From Ophiura sarsii (lineage: Eukaryota > Echinodermata > Ophiuroidea > Amphilepidida > Ophiuridae): a stretch of 64,000 nucleotides of DNA. The first letter of the stretch is position 1; every line of letters starts with the position of its first letter. The position numbers were made by a program, and so were the translations under genes. The notes below the pieces were generated by a model, which was not told where the DNA came from, did no database searches, and saw only the letters and a program-made list of their open reading frames with translations. The stretch covers positions 27,587,503-27,651,502 of the forward strand of contig CM069450.1 of NCBI GenBank assembly GCA_035610835.1. Direction: 5' to 3'. Below are positions 36,446 to 47,369 of the stretch, piece by piece.

Positions 36446-37626
36446 CTGCAGCTATACTTATTCACTGTTACAGTATTATTTAGTGTTTATGCAGGCCTCA
36501 ATGTTAATCTTGAATCTATACCCTCCCTCCTCAAAGATGATTTGACGCCTCATCTTTGTCTAGTAATAATTTTTAATTGAAATGGTGACTCTTAAACTAA
36601 TTTATATTTGGAACAGGTGAATTTGAATCTATGACAAACATTCCCCTCCTAATTGTATTTTCATCTTCTCACATATATTACTATAGAACAAACATAGTAC
36701 ACCAACTTTGAATCGTCCAAAAAAAAATAGCAGGAAAACCTGTTTTATCATGAAGGCAGGTTAAGGCTTGAGCGATAGAGGGTGGGCTCAAGATTCAAAT
36801 TGATGGCTGTATTAGGTAGTTGTATTTGCTTTGCAACTCATTAACTCAGGTAAAGAAGTAAGTGTGCCAAATTGTAATTATTCTGAATTATTGTAGTTCG
36901 TCCATCTGCCTATATATTTGTATATTCATTGGTTAGAAAATGGCAGTGTTTTATGTTTTAATGTGTTAAATCATTCATTGCTATAGGTGCTATAACCAAA
37001 TTTATTCGGGCCTAATGAAGATTAAGAGTTGGGATAATTTTAAAAAGAAAATGGAGAGAAAAAACCCAAGATCCTTTTATAAATGATATGGTGTACTGTT
37101 ACAAACAAGCAGATGTTTCATTACAATGCATTTTCAAGTAAGGTATCAATCGGTTGTATTTCCTGACTGACCTAAGGTCAGCCATAGACGGCAGAAGCAG
37201 CCAGCCCCCCCCCCCCCCCCCACACACACATTTGTGCCCCTTTTTCTAAAATGTCAAATTCCGTTTTCTAAATAAAATACCCACAGTTTTGGGTTCTGAA
37301 TTCTAAAATTACAACCCTCAGCATTGGCAGCTCGTGGTATGAAACATATTTGTTTTGAGTTTTTTAAAATCCGTATGGAAGCTTTAAAAAGCTATGATCT
37401 CATCGATGTATTTTTCTAAAAACTTGTGAGCCAAAAATCATTGAATTGGAGGGGAAGTACTTGAAAATTGCATTACATATTAGTGTTATTGTCAGATTAC
37501 ACATGTCTAGCTTCCTGTCTGTACTGCCACCACGCAAAAAGGAAATAACTCCATTTTTTTCTTTCTAAAGCATATTGATTTTTCCCATTCAGTTAATTAC
37601 AAACTCGACCAATTGACATATGTTGA
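36446..37626. other. Intergenic, with a C run
   Basis: A C run followed by CACACACACA lies at 37205-37229. No exon or repeat supported otherwise. Confidence 0.4.
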
Positions 37627-37981
37627 TTAAAGGTAGATGTTCCGATTTTCAACTTGAAGTTTTCTATTCTACATGAAAGGTCATCCTTAAAAAAGTTGTG
37701 TTCCAAAGTTTGAGTTGCATAGCTCTAATGGTTCTTATTGTAGACGCACAAGATGCTGTGAATTGTACCCATTGAGTATAGTACACAAACTATATCGGTG
37801 GTTACCACCATTCGCGGTAATTCGACGTTATTTCATCAATTTCTCCGTAATTATACCGATTTAGGCCGTCAAATTTCAGTATGATGATGAGAAAAATACG
37901 AGCTTTCATATGATATGAAAATCTCCGTATGTTTGAAATAATTCTGTGTTACGAAAATGTGATCGGGTCATCTACCTTTAA
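37627..37981 (+). mobile_element. MITE family A, copy 2
   Basis: TTAA borders (37627-37630, 37978-37981) with ends AGGTAGATGTTCCG and CATCTACCT. It is the closest relative of copy 1 at 33720, lacking a short internal segment, which suggests recent activity or local copying. Confidence 0.85.
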
Positions 37982-38992
37982 GTGTGTGTTATTTATTTAT
38001 CAAAACAAATATTTCAACAAAATAATTAAAGATTTCACAGATACATTGACAAATTCTGTTTTCCCCTATATATCTCAAAATCATCAAAATGGAGTTACTT
38101 CCTTTTGTCATGGTGGGGCAGTGTACAAATTCCCTCATGTCACTCTGTGATAAATTATCTTCCATAGACTTTTTGGCTAAGATTTAGAATACATGTGTAA
38201 AGTGTATGGGTCATTCATTGAAGTCCCCATTGAAGACATGCAGTGGTAGCCTGGTAGGGCATACTAAAGGAACTCCAACATTTCTTGTAAAGTATGTAAT
38301 GTTCAGCCCGGATATTACTTTACAAATTCTTGTTATAACGGTACTATGTTGAAGCTGCAAGAAGCAAGATCTGTGTATATTTGGCTTTCTGCCACGTACG
38401 TGTCAGTAACACTTAGTTGTATAGTCTGCTATATATGCAAGTTTGGAGCAACAGATTGTTGTCATGTTAGTGGCTTTCTCTGTGGTCTAACTGATTTAAT
38501 TTCAAGGTCTGTAAATAAAGTGTTTCAAGTACAGGGTGGCTCAAAGGTCTTAAAAATGTGTCAGTTCTCAAAGTATGTAATTTCCATAGCTACAACGTTA
38601 GCATGTTTATAGGTAGAGCAATCTTTTAAAATGGTTTGATACTAAACACGACCCTATCGTTGACCTCAAGCATATTACCAAACATAACAAATGTTGCTGC
38701 AAACCACAGAAAAGCGTACTTAAGGGGACTGATGATGTGTATTATAGTATATGTAGTTATTGTTTGGTTCTTTATACCTAGCCATTTAGTGATATTGTAA
38801 TAGTATTTAATCAGCTATAGCAACTACATGTAGTCAAAGAATTAAGTAGCGTATATTTTGACAATCGGGTGACATTGTGAATTGTGATACTGTATCTAGT
38901 GTGCCTTTCAGTAATGTTAACCCTCATCTTCAGTGTATATATCAAATCTATAGAAACCAGACTTTGCTGTCATTGCTGCTGTCAAAGGCATC
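37982..38992. other. Intergenic, nothing recognised
   Basis: No supported feature; an open frame at 38346-38612 has no domain resemblance. Confidence 0.4.
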
Positions 38993-39256
38993 TTAGGGAC
39001 GCACCATTAGATACTCAGGGGTTGGGGGGGGGGGGGGCATGGAAGTTTTAAAAAGAAGGGAAAAAAAGAGATGACCCACTGCCGAGTAAAAAAAAAAGGA
39101 TGACTCGCCCAACTTAATGTTTAGAAAAACAGTAAAACCTTAAAAAACAAAACTTTGCCGGAAGGCTGTAAAAAAAGAAATTGCCTACTTAGATGAAAAA
39201 ATCCGCTCGACCCCAACTTCCACGCCCCCCTGAAAATCAAATGGTGCGTCCCTTAA
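38993..39256. mobile_element. Foldback MITE with TTAGGGACGCACCATT ends
   Basis: The left end TTAGGGACGCACCATT and right end AATGGTGCGTCCCTTAA are inverted repeats. A G run lies at 39024-39037 and the interior is A-rich with repeated GATGAC and AAAAAA words. Confidence 0.75.
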
Positions 39257-39442
39257 TACCCTCAACATACCACGACCATGCCATAACTGCCAGGGACCAC
39301 TCAACTATCATGCTGTGTATAGAAGCATGTGTGATCAAAGATTTTCCAGACCGTGACAACCCCTTCAAACGTGTATTCCTTCTGAAGCAAAAAGTCACCA
39401 AAAATTTATGTTTTTATGTGTTTTCTCCCCCAATTTGACCCC

Positions 39443-39700
39443 TTAAGGGTCGTCCAAAATTATCGCCATTTTCACTTACGTACAGAGCGTACATAACTTT
39501 TTACCCCCTCCCCCCCTCGAGTTACGTACGCAATAAATGGCGAAATTTTATTTTATTTTGTACTTTAAAAAAAAAAATCCCGCCTCTCAAGATCGCCATT
39601 TAAGTTACGTACGGTTGGGGTATATTTCGACCCCCTCCCCCCCTCTTACGTACACTTTGTACGTAACTGAAAATGGCGAAAAGTATGGACGACCCCTTAA
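39443..39700. mobile_element. Foldback MITE with TTAAGGGGTCGTCC ends
   Basis: The ends TTAAGGGTCGTCC and GGACGACCCCTTAA continue into arms that share ATCGCCATTTTCA, TTACGTACA and CCCCCTCCCCCCCTC-type words. The long centre is also partly symmetrical (AAATGGCGA...TCGCCATTTAA). Confidence 0.75.
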
Positions 39701-39918
39701 AGATGGGGGGGGGGGGGGGTGGATATGAGGTCACAGGGATGTGCCGCCAAATAGGGTCCCATTTTTCACCTGTCTTAGTAATGTTATAGTAAAGTTGATG
39801 TTTACCATTCAATTTGGACCGATTTTCAGTGGGTACACTTTTTAAGGCACCATGCATCATGTTAGGAACTAAAGTGCTCAAAAAGAGAAAGTCATACACT
39901 TTGTTTATGTCCTAGGCT

Positions 39919-40303
39919 CAGGCCTGTAAGCAGGATTTTTTTTAGGGGGGTGTATTTTCTGGAAAAAGGTACATTGGTACCAAAAAAGGTTCGTAAAAGG
40001 TTGCCCCTATATTTTTTAGTCATCTCAGACAATTTTGAGAGGGGGGGGGGGGGGGATTAGGACATGTTTTAGTCCAAAACGGCCCGAAAAAACGCTTTAC
40101 ACAATGGGAAATGGGCCGTTTTTCGGAAAATTTGGGGTGGGGGGGGGGGGGGGGTTTTCACAAGGAAAAGGTACATTGGTACAAAAAAAGGTACATTGGT
40201 ACAAAAAAAAAGGTACATTGGTACAAAAAAGGTATATTGGCACCAAAAAAAAGACTTTTTCAGATTTGGGGGGAGGGGGAGGGTCCCCCTAGTTACGGGC
40301 CTG
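39919..40303. mobile_element. hAT-type MITE with internal GGTACATTGGTAC minisatellite
   Basis: The ends CAGGCCTGTAA and TTACGGGCCTG are flanked by a perfect 8-bp duplication CCTAGGCT (39911-39918, 40304-40311). The interior repeats AAAAGGTACATTGGTACAAA several times at about 39966-39985 and 40167-40245. G runs sit at 40041-40055 and 40138-40154. Confidence 0.9.
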
Positions 40304-40309
40304 CCTAGG

Positions 40310-40778
40310 CTATAGAGTGACTTCCAATTATTTTGACCACACAAGTTCGATAGATATTTGGTTGAATCTTTTTGGCGCAATTTTGTACCAAATTTGCCAC
40401 AAAACAACACAGATTAGCCTATTTAGCCATGATTAGCACCAGTTAATGACATTTCTGTGACGTTGACAAATTCACATATTCATTACACTACGCGGGAGAA
40501 AAGACAGTTTCCCCTGCGCGGGCTAATTCAATTCATACTGTCATGAATGGGTAGTGTAGCATGTATGATTGATAATGATATCCCCAGCGGTCATCCAGGC
40601 CATGCAATGCATACACAGCATTTTCTCTTCGCATGGTGTTTTGAAAATGAGAATTTGGAAACATCACAGATTTTCTTGGGGCTAATCATGGGTTTGTGGC
40701 AAGTTTGGTACCTAAAAGATTCATCCAAATGTCTATCTAGCCTGTTTGGTCAAATCATAATTTGAAGTCACTCTATAG
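40310..40778. mobile_element. Foldback MITE with CTATAGAGTGACTT ends
   Basis: The left end CTATAGAGTGACTTCCAATT pairs with the right AATTTGAAGTCACTCTATAG. Arms of more than 100 bp continue through TTTGGTTGAATCTTTT and TTGCCACAAA words with moderate divergence. Its left end overlaps the right target duplication of the adjacent hAT element, so that element landed at the edge of this one or the reverse. Confidence 0.75.
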
Positions 40779-41351
40779 GATATTTTTTAAACAAACTGCA
40801 TGACTTTCTTTTGTTGAGCCGGCACTTTATGCTGCCAGCTGCATATAGCAGTATACACTGGTATAGAAAACCTGGTCTTCCGATTTATATCTATACTATG
40901 TATTACAAACTAACAAGTATGTTTGAAATGAACATTTGATTCAACTCACATCCAATCCAGTAAGTACTCCCATTAAATGTGTTTCTAACAATACTGTAAC
41001 AAATTGTATGTCCATAACCATTGCATTATTATTGTATGTTGTATATAATTCTATTTTGATTGATACCTTTAATATAGGCCAAAATAGAATAGAGTAACTT
41101 TCCGTTCCTTAAGTTTACATTTTCATATGTAGTTTAGCTCATAGAAAATAGCATTGTTCTCAGGAATTGATATGTTAGGAACTTAATCAAGCTTTTAATC
41201 AAGTTTAATAAATGGTGCTGTTTCATCATAACCTACTGCCCCTCCCACAAGCAACCACAAATGTAATGGTATGTATCACAAACTAACTAGAATGTTTAAA
41301 ATATGTTTAGACATGAACATTAATTGACTCAACTCGCATCAAATCCAGTTC

Positions 41352-41926
41352 TTATATTATGGCATTAGTGTAGGACAGGACACCTGAGCTATATAGGGAT
41401 TAAAAGTAACTTTATTATCATTCTAAAGCATCAAAACAATTTTAACAAGCTTAAAAAGCTCTCCAACCCTCTATGTTACAAGATTTAATTTTTGGAAAGA
41501 GGGCAGGGCTTATTAAGGAAAATTACGGGGTAAAACAACAAGCATAACGAGCATAAAATGTTCCATGAAAAACAACCATTTTGCCAAGATTTTTATGCTG
41601 TATTTTTTACGCGATCTCTGATTAGTTTAAAAGTTGACGCAGTATTGTAGAACTATTCCTATTGGCTGTTCATGTTGGAAGAATTGAATATCCTAACAGA
41701 ATTGAATGTGCGATCTTTGGGTTCGAAGGTGATAGAGAAAAAGAGTGATTTTCGGCAGTTTTCCCTTGTTATTTTTGTGAACAATTCAGACTTTTTTCTT
41801 TCAACAAAAAACAGATTTGGAATGTTTGAAGGCTGCTTATGTGAAAAAGTACTTTAGAATGTTTATATTTATTAATGTTATCCTATAGTTCAGGTGTCCT
41901 CTACTACATTTATGCCGATATTATGT
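41352..41926. mobile_element. Foldback MITE with AGGACACCTGA in its ends
   Basis: The left TATTATGGCATTAGTGTAG then GGACACCTGAGCTATA pairs with the right TATAGTTCAGGTGTCC then CATTTATGCCGATATTATG. The inverted repeat is about 45 bp. Copy 1 of the surrounding tandem duplication lacks it. Confidence 0.7.
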
Positions 41927-42071
41927 TCATAACCATAAGATTATTTTTGTATGTTGTATATTATAATTATATTTTGATAACTTTGCATTCCTTAAGTTTA
42001 CATTTTCATCTCTAGTTTAGCTCATAGAAAATAGCTTTGTTTTTAGGAACTAATACATGTATGTTAGGAAC

Positions 42072-42390
42072 TTAAAGGTATATGTTCCGATCACTTTTTG
42101 GGGGCTATGATTTTTTTTTCACATCAAGATATTTTGATATCAGAAGAAAATCTTAGGGATTAGAAATATTCCCTTATAGGCTATAATGTGGTGGATTACT
42201 GCCAAATGTGGATAACCACCAGCCAGTTTGTACTACTCAATGGGCAAGTATTATGTGACCTTGTGGTTCTTAACCACTGGAGTTATGCAACTCAAACTTT
42301 GGAAAGTGACAATTTTAAGGATGACCTTCCATGTAAAATAGAACACATCAAGTTGAAAATCTAGCCAGCAATCTGAACATCTACCTTTAA
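42072..42390 (-). mobile_element. MITE family A, copy 3 (inverted)
   Basis: TTAA borders, with ends AGGTATATGTTCCGATCACT and GAACATCTACCT. The interior matches the complement of copy 4 at 56752. In the paralogous copy 1 the site reads GGAACTTAATCAAG (41178-41191), supporting insertion at TTAA. Confidence 0.85.
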
Positions 42391-42598
42391 TCAAGTTTAA
42401 TAAATGGTGCTATTTCATCATCGCCAACTGCCCCCTCCCCAAGCAACCAACAAATCTAATGGAGTGGGTATTTTTACCATTAAAAAGATGCATAGGGTGT
42501 ATTAAAATGCAGTCCTATTTGTCAGCACCTTAACATTCAGAGATGACAACTATCACAAAATAGCCTGGTTCAGTGGCGTGGGCTAGAAAGAGAGACAT

Positions 42599-42990
42599 TT
42601 AAGTACATTAAGTGGTATTGACAATTTTAAATGTTTACAAATTTACTTCAGAATTAATAATTGCCATTATTGTTGTGTCTACTAACTAAAAACACAGCAA
42701 AACTTGATTAAAACAATATCATCGCTATTTATTGAAAAACGCCCTCTATGCAAATATGGTTCACGTTATGTATCACGCATACTGCAGGGGGATACTGTCG
42801 GACGTACAATGCTCGTTGCGGCTCTACGAGTATTTTTGAATCAACGTTTTCTTGTAGAAAGAGGGCTGATTTTTCTTAATCCTTATAGGTGTAAGTTCGT
42901 ACATGTAATACAATTATAAAAATGTACTAATCCCAGTTTTTATCATAATTGAGGGCGCAGCCTCCAACACATCTCTTAGTGCCCCTTTAA
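42599..42990 (-). mobile_element. MITE family B, copy 2 (inverted)
   Basis: Carries AACGCCCTCTATGCAAATAT, AGAGGGCTGATTTTTCTTAA, TATAGGTGTAAGTTCGTACA and GTGCCCCTTTAA. TTAA stands at both ends. It lies just after a lone CAGTGGCGTGGGCTAG hAT-like end at 42571. Confidence 0.75.
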
Positions 42991-43015
42991 AGGCAAAAGT
43001 AACAACCGATAAAAA

Positions 43016-43141
43016 GGAATGCTAAAACAATTTCTTTAATAAGGGATTGGACAAGTCTGTCTCTGACCAGCATAGACCTAGAGACAAGTCTGTTGTTTCA
43101 ACTTGTCCAATATCTTATTAAAGGAATTGTTTGAGCATTCC
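43016..43141. mobile_element. Short foldback element
   Basis: The left GGAATGCTAAAACAATTTCT and right complement GGAATTGTTTGAGCATTCC are inverted; the arms continue through TTGGACAAGT and CTTGTCCAAT and through GACAAGTCTGT words. Confidence 0.75.
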
Positions 43142-43188
43142 AAAATGTTGTTCCGCTTTTTTAACATCTCCGTGTATGATATAAGGCT

Positions 43189-43450
43189 AAATTTAAAAAA
43201 AAATCATTTGTCTCAAAGCTCCCGCGCGCGTTAGTTTATTGATGCGCATTAGAAAAACAAATGTCTTAAAAAAAATTAAAAATCCCAAAATTTCACAGAT
43301 TTTTCATTGATTACATCATTTTGAATACAAAAGGTCACTTTTAAAAGGATTACAATATTTTATATTTAAAAAAAACCCGCATTCCGCTTTAGGTTTTGAA
43401 AAAAACCTGAAGAGCTTTGAGACAAAAGATTTTTTAAATATAGCCTAATA
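43189..43450. mobile_element. MITE with ATAAGGCTAAATTTA ends
   Basis: The left ATAAGGCTAAATTTAAAA and TTTGTCTCAAAGCTC pair with the right GAGCTTTGAGACAAAAGAT and TTTAAATATAGCCTAAT. The inverted repeat is about 45 bp. Confidence 0.75.
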
Positions 43451-43616
43451 TTAATGATTGTATGTTTATTTTGTAGTTATTTCTCTCTTTTGTCTATATA
43501 ATATTTGTTATTGTACCTTGTATTTTTGTGTATTTTACTCTTATTCTTTTGGATGCACCACCTTCTGGTGGGTGCCGCTGTTTTGAAAGTGTTTTCCGAA
43601 TAAATAAATAAATAAT
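43451..43616 (+). mobile_element. LINE-like 3' tail
   Basis: A T-rich stretch, then a small hairpin CACCACCTTCTGGTGGGTG and a terminal AATAAATAAATAAATAA run. This looks like the 3' end of a CR1/L2-type LINE. No coding sequence remains, so the call rests on tail structure alone. Confidence 0.4.
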
Positions 43617-43808
43617 GCCCCACCTATAGATGTTGTCGTTCTATTCCCATAAAACAAGAATAAAAATCATAGGTAGCAGTGTCGCGACTAAGTCACTAAA
43701 TCTAGAGTCACAAGTCAAGTCACAAACAGATGTGACTTGAGTCAAGTCTAGTTTTTAAGATGGCCTCAAGTCAAGTCAATTCAATAGGTCAAGTCATTGA
43801 TTTTGTTC

Positions 43809-44000
43809 TTGACCCTGCAGTACGCGAACCATATTTGCATAGAGGGCGTTTTTCAATAAATAGCGATGGTATGGTTTTAATCAAGTTTACCTGTGTTTTT
43901 GTTAGTAGAAACAACAATAATGGCAATTTTTAATGTTCATCTTGAATTCTCCAGTAAATTTTAAAAATTAAAAATGTCAACACCACTTAATGTCCCTTTA
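43809..44000 (+). mobile_element. MITE family B, copy 3 (truncated)
   Basis: Reads GCGAACCATATTTGCATAGA, AGGGCGTTTTTCAATAAATA, TAGTAGAAACAACAATAATG and AATGTCCCTTTA, matching the right half of family B. Its end is split by the 2.2-kb foldback, which starts at 44001. Confidence 0.7.
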
Positions 44001-46234
44001 TGCAGGGATCAAAGAGCAGCTTGAACTCACCCTCCTCAAGGGTCGTCAAAGATTCGACACCATCTCGACGTCGAATCTTTAGATACAAATATTTTGGGAA
44101 AGGTGAATCTTTACCGTCTTTATTTTCCGCCATAGTGAATCTTCATCTAGTTTTATTTGAAGCATGGTGAATCTTGAACGCACGTTTCTTTTTACCGAGT
44201 GAAACTGTGTCGAACACGAACATCGGCAATGTCGAATGCGCGTCGTATCTTCACTCCCAGAGGTGAAGCTTTATGATTTTACCGATCGATGAAAAACAAA
44301 AGCTACAACCCGAGATTTGTCAAGAAAACCTCGCCGATTTGCCGAAAATCATACTTTTTTCGCTCCAACTCATGCACGATCCGTCGAAATAATGTCTACC
44401 CATCATGTTTATGCTAAAGTTTTAATCATTTGAACTGAATTTCCAGTAACTAAAAGCCGATCAAAACCTGCTATTTTTTACTTTCCATTATTCAAACACA
44501 CATCTGTCACTTGATTAATTGCAAAGCTTCCGAATTTTGACCAACATCGACACCAACTTTCGAACCTATTTTTATGAAAACGAGCAACATTTATGAATTT
44601 GAGGAATAACGGACTAAGGTTTGGATTCATGTTATCTAATGAATTCTGAAGTTTCGTGTACTTTCGTCACCTAATTAGGCCTATAGTCCTTTTCTGAATG
44701 GTTTTTCGCCAAAGTCAAATGACGATCTATAATAATAGCACATGTGCTGAACAACACGGAAGTTAGGGGGTCTTTTGCTTGATCAAAATGGGCTACCTAG
44801 ACCGTCATAAACCAGTCTCTGTAGCGATGTTCTCAATCGAAATCGGGTATTTTATTGTGTAGAAACGACCGCGATAGGGCATGCAAAAGAGATAATTTAA
44901 TATGATTTGTTGACTTTTGACACAAACCTTAGACTCTTAGATTTACAATAGGGGGTGTTTATTCGGCAAACACGCTGGGACGCCGATATGAGTATAATTG
45001 GTACGGGAAGTCAGGCTCATTTTGTTGCGCGCGAAAAGCCCCTGAACCGAGGGGTAATGATTATTTTGTGCGCTCAGGTGTGAAAACATGCGCTATACGC
45101 GCAGAAACGCAACTTAGCGCGATAACTCCGATAACTTCAATATGTCTGTAAATTTGTTGATAGCTCCGCCGTCTGACGTCAATATTTATGTTTGTTTTCT
45201 AAAGTTTACTGCTGAAAATTTGTCGATAGCTCCGCCGTCTGATGGCATTTTCCAGAAAAATGCCATCGAAAACTGTCAATATATTGTTAATGTTTGTTTT
45301 CTAAAATGCCATGACGGTGGAGCTATCGACAAATTTTCAACATGTCTGTAAATTTGTCGATAGCTCCGCCGTCTGACGTCAATATTTATGCTTGTTTTCT
45401 CAAGTTTACTGCTGAAAATTTTGAGTTTTCGATGGCATTTTTTCTGAAAAATGCCATCAGACGGCGGAGCTATCGACAAATTTTCAGCATGTCTGTAAAT
45501 TTGTCGATAGCTCTGCCGTCTGACGTCAATATTTATGTTTGTTTTCTAAAGTTTACTGCTGAAAATTTGTCGATAGATCCGCCGTCTGATGGCATTTTCC
45601 AGAAAAATGCCATCGAAAACTACCAATATATTTTTAATGTTTGTTTTCTAAACTCAAGTTTTCGATGGCATTTTTCTGAAAAATGCCATCAGACGGCGGA
45701 GCTATCGACAAATTTTCAATTTTCGTAAATTAGTGATTATAGTAGTGGCAAACTATAGACAAGTCCCACTAGTCCCGCACGAGTCCCACTCATATGTTTT
45801 CCTAGGTTCCAGGGATACACAGTGCAACTATATTTATAATAATGAATTCTGCACTTATCCGAAGAAGAAGAGTCGGCCCGCACCCTCAGAGCTTTATATT
45901 ATAATACACGATTGTGCGCAATGTTTTCAAACTGGAAAATAAAGTATAGTGCCAAACTACGGAAAATAAAATACCGTTCACTTGATGCATAAGGTGAACC
46001 GATGGTGAATCTTGACCCCCTTTTTTTGTATATGAGGTGAATCTTGACGTTATGAATAAATACAGCATGGTGAATCTTCACCTAGCTATTTCTTCGGGTT
46101 GGTGAATCTTGACCTAATTTTTGTTTTCAAGAGGTGAATCAATGGTGAATCTTGACCCTACAATTTTTTTGACAAGGTGAACGAGAGGTGAAGACTTGAG
46201 GAGGGTGAGTTCAAGCTGCTCTTTGATCCCTGCA
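44001..46234. mobile_element. 2.2-kb foldback element, perfect 40-bp inverted ends
   Basis: The left 40 bp (starting TGCAGGGATCAAAGAGCAGC, 44001-44040) is the exact complement of 46195-46234. TTA flanks both sides. GGTGAATCTT and GTGAATCTTGAC words recur in the same orientation near both ends (44095-44175, 45990-46160). The centre is a hairpin array at 45130-45720. No transposase or other protein is recognised. It inserted into the end of MITE B copy 3. The superfamily is unknown. Confidence 0.85.
45130..45720. repeat. Array of nested hairpins within the foldback element
   Basis: A module AATTTGTCGATAGCTCCGCC + GTCTGA occurs five times direct (from about 45152, 45218, 45351, 45498, 45565) and three times inverted (ending about 45340, 45483, 45716). 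TGATGGCATTTTTCTG with its complement forms small hairpins between modules. Direct modules at 45167, 45366 and 45513 are followed by TGACGTCAATATTTATG. The whole follows a period near 200 bp with alternating direct and inverted parts. The translated APPSD-rich frames are repeat artefacts. Confidence 0.85.
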
Positions 46235-46329
46235 TTAAACACACAGCTATCTACTCAGCTTCGTGAACTGATTACCTATGAAGGAAGACATGTTCAGGTC
46301 AATTTTAAAAGTAGTTAGTAAAAGCATAA

Positions 46330-46516
46330 TACTGAAAAGTCAATATTTTCGCGATAAGATATTTTTACGAAAATTACCATAACAGGCATTTCACGATTTT
46401 TTATTTTCGCGATTTTCATCATTTGTGAACAAAAGTCAATGGAAGTCAATAATTTTTGCGGATGAGGATTGATTCGCGAAAATAAAAACATCGCGAAAAT
46501 TTCTACTTTTACAGTA
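46330..46516. mobile_element. Mariner-type MITE with TACTGTAAAA ends, copy 2
   Basis: The left TACTGAAAAGTCAATATTTT and right AAATTTCTACTTTTACAGTA are imperfect inverted repeats, with TTTCGCGA/TCGCGAAAA words inside each. Related to 36267-36445. Confidence 0.65.
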
Positions 46517-46928
46517 ATATTCATTTTGATAGTTAACACTTACCACACGACTGGCTGCAGACGACATTCTAAAATTTCACAAAATGTTTCAAAAATATCA
46601 ACATTATTGAACTTCATTACCATATTTTGGAATCGCCATGTGAAATGCATTGAAATTAGTACACACATACCTTTGGCAAGACCTTGGAAAGTTTGGAAAG
46701 GTTTCTGAAAAATCTGTTTTGTATTATGGTAAAAGACTATCTGTGGGTAAAACCAATAGCCCTGTGGAAAGTGTTAAAATGTTTAGACTCAACACTTTGA
46801 GTTAGTTTCAAATCACTTGAGTCAAGTCAAGCCTTTTAGAAAAGTTACTTGAGTGAAGTCAAGTTTTTTGAAAATGTGACTATAGAGTTAAGTCCGTTGT
46901 AACAAATCAACTCAACACTGATAGGTAG

Positions 46929-47369
46929 TCAGATTGAGCCCTGTTCATATTTTTTTCTACTCTCATTTTGTACATTGTTGTTTAAAACACAAAGCAGCTG
47001 ATTTTTGCAACAGAACTCCATCTGATTGTACATAAAGAAAAAATAACACACAAATGGGTTTTGACCACGCTCTATTAAAATCTTTGTATTTCAAAAAGTT
47101 TATATTGCATTGATCACAGAGTTTAACCAATTAAGGTCAGGTATATTTTGTTTAATATTCCTAAATATGAACTATCCATGTTTCCTACTTTTTATCCCTC
47201 TGGTTTGTAAAACCAGAAGGGGATTTTGTCATCATGTAATGTGTGTCTGTGGGCGTGTAGGGGTGTGCCTTTTGGTTAGCCTTTTTTTCCAAATGCTGTA
47301 TCTGTTGAAAGGATGGACGGATTGACTTCAAACCTTCAGTGATAGGTAGGCCATGGGGGTCTAATTTGC
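46929..47369. other. Intergenic, nothing firm
   Basis: The part from about 47195 (AAAACCAGAAGGGGATTTTG) to 47360 adjoins the minisatellite and may belong to the same dispersed element, but no second copy in the window confirms this. Confidence 0.35.

Larger units (their letters stand above)
40905..42470 (+). repeat. Tandem duplication, second copy split by two insertions
   Basis: Copy 1 (about 40905-41270) and copy 2 (about 41275-42470) share ACAAACTAAC, TTGTATGTTGTATAT, CTTAAGTTTACATTTTCAT, TTTAGCTCATAGAAAATAGC and AGTTTAATAAATGGTGCT. Copy 2 is interrupted by a foldback element at 41352-41926 and MITE A copy 3 at 42072-42390. Copy 1 therefore serves as an empty-site reference. Confidence 0.75.
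43677..46920. mobile_element. hAT-type element, 3.2 kb, containing nested insertions
   Basis: The ends CAGTGTCGCGACTAAGTCAC and AACTCAACACTG are flanked by a perfect 8-bp duplication ATAGGTAG (43669-43676, 46921-46928). Subterminal CAAGTCAAGTCA words occur at both sides (43700-43800, 46820-46870), like hAT binding repeats. Inside are a MITE B relic, a 2.2-kb foldback and a mariner-type MITE. Without these the element was under 1 kb, and no transposase is present. Confidence 0.85.

Noticed and set aside
45142..45728. Frames with repeating APPSD motifs
   Set aside because: They translate the hairpin array of the foldback element in several frames and both strands.
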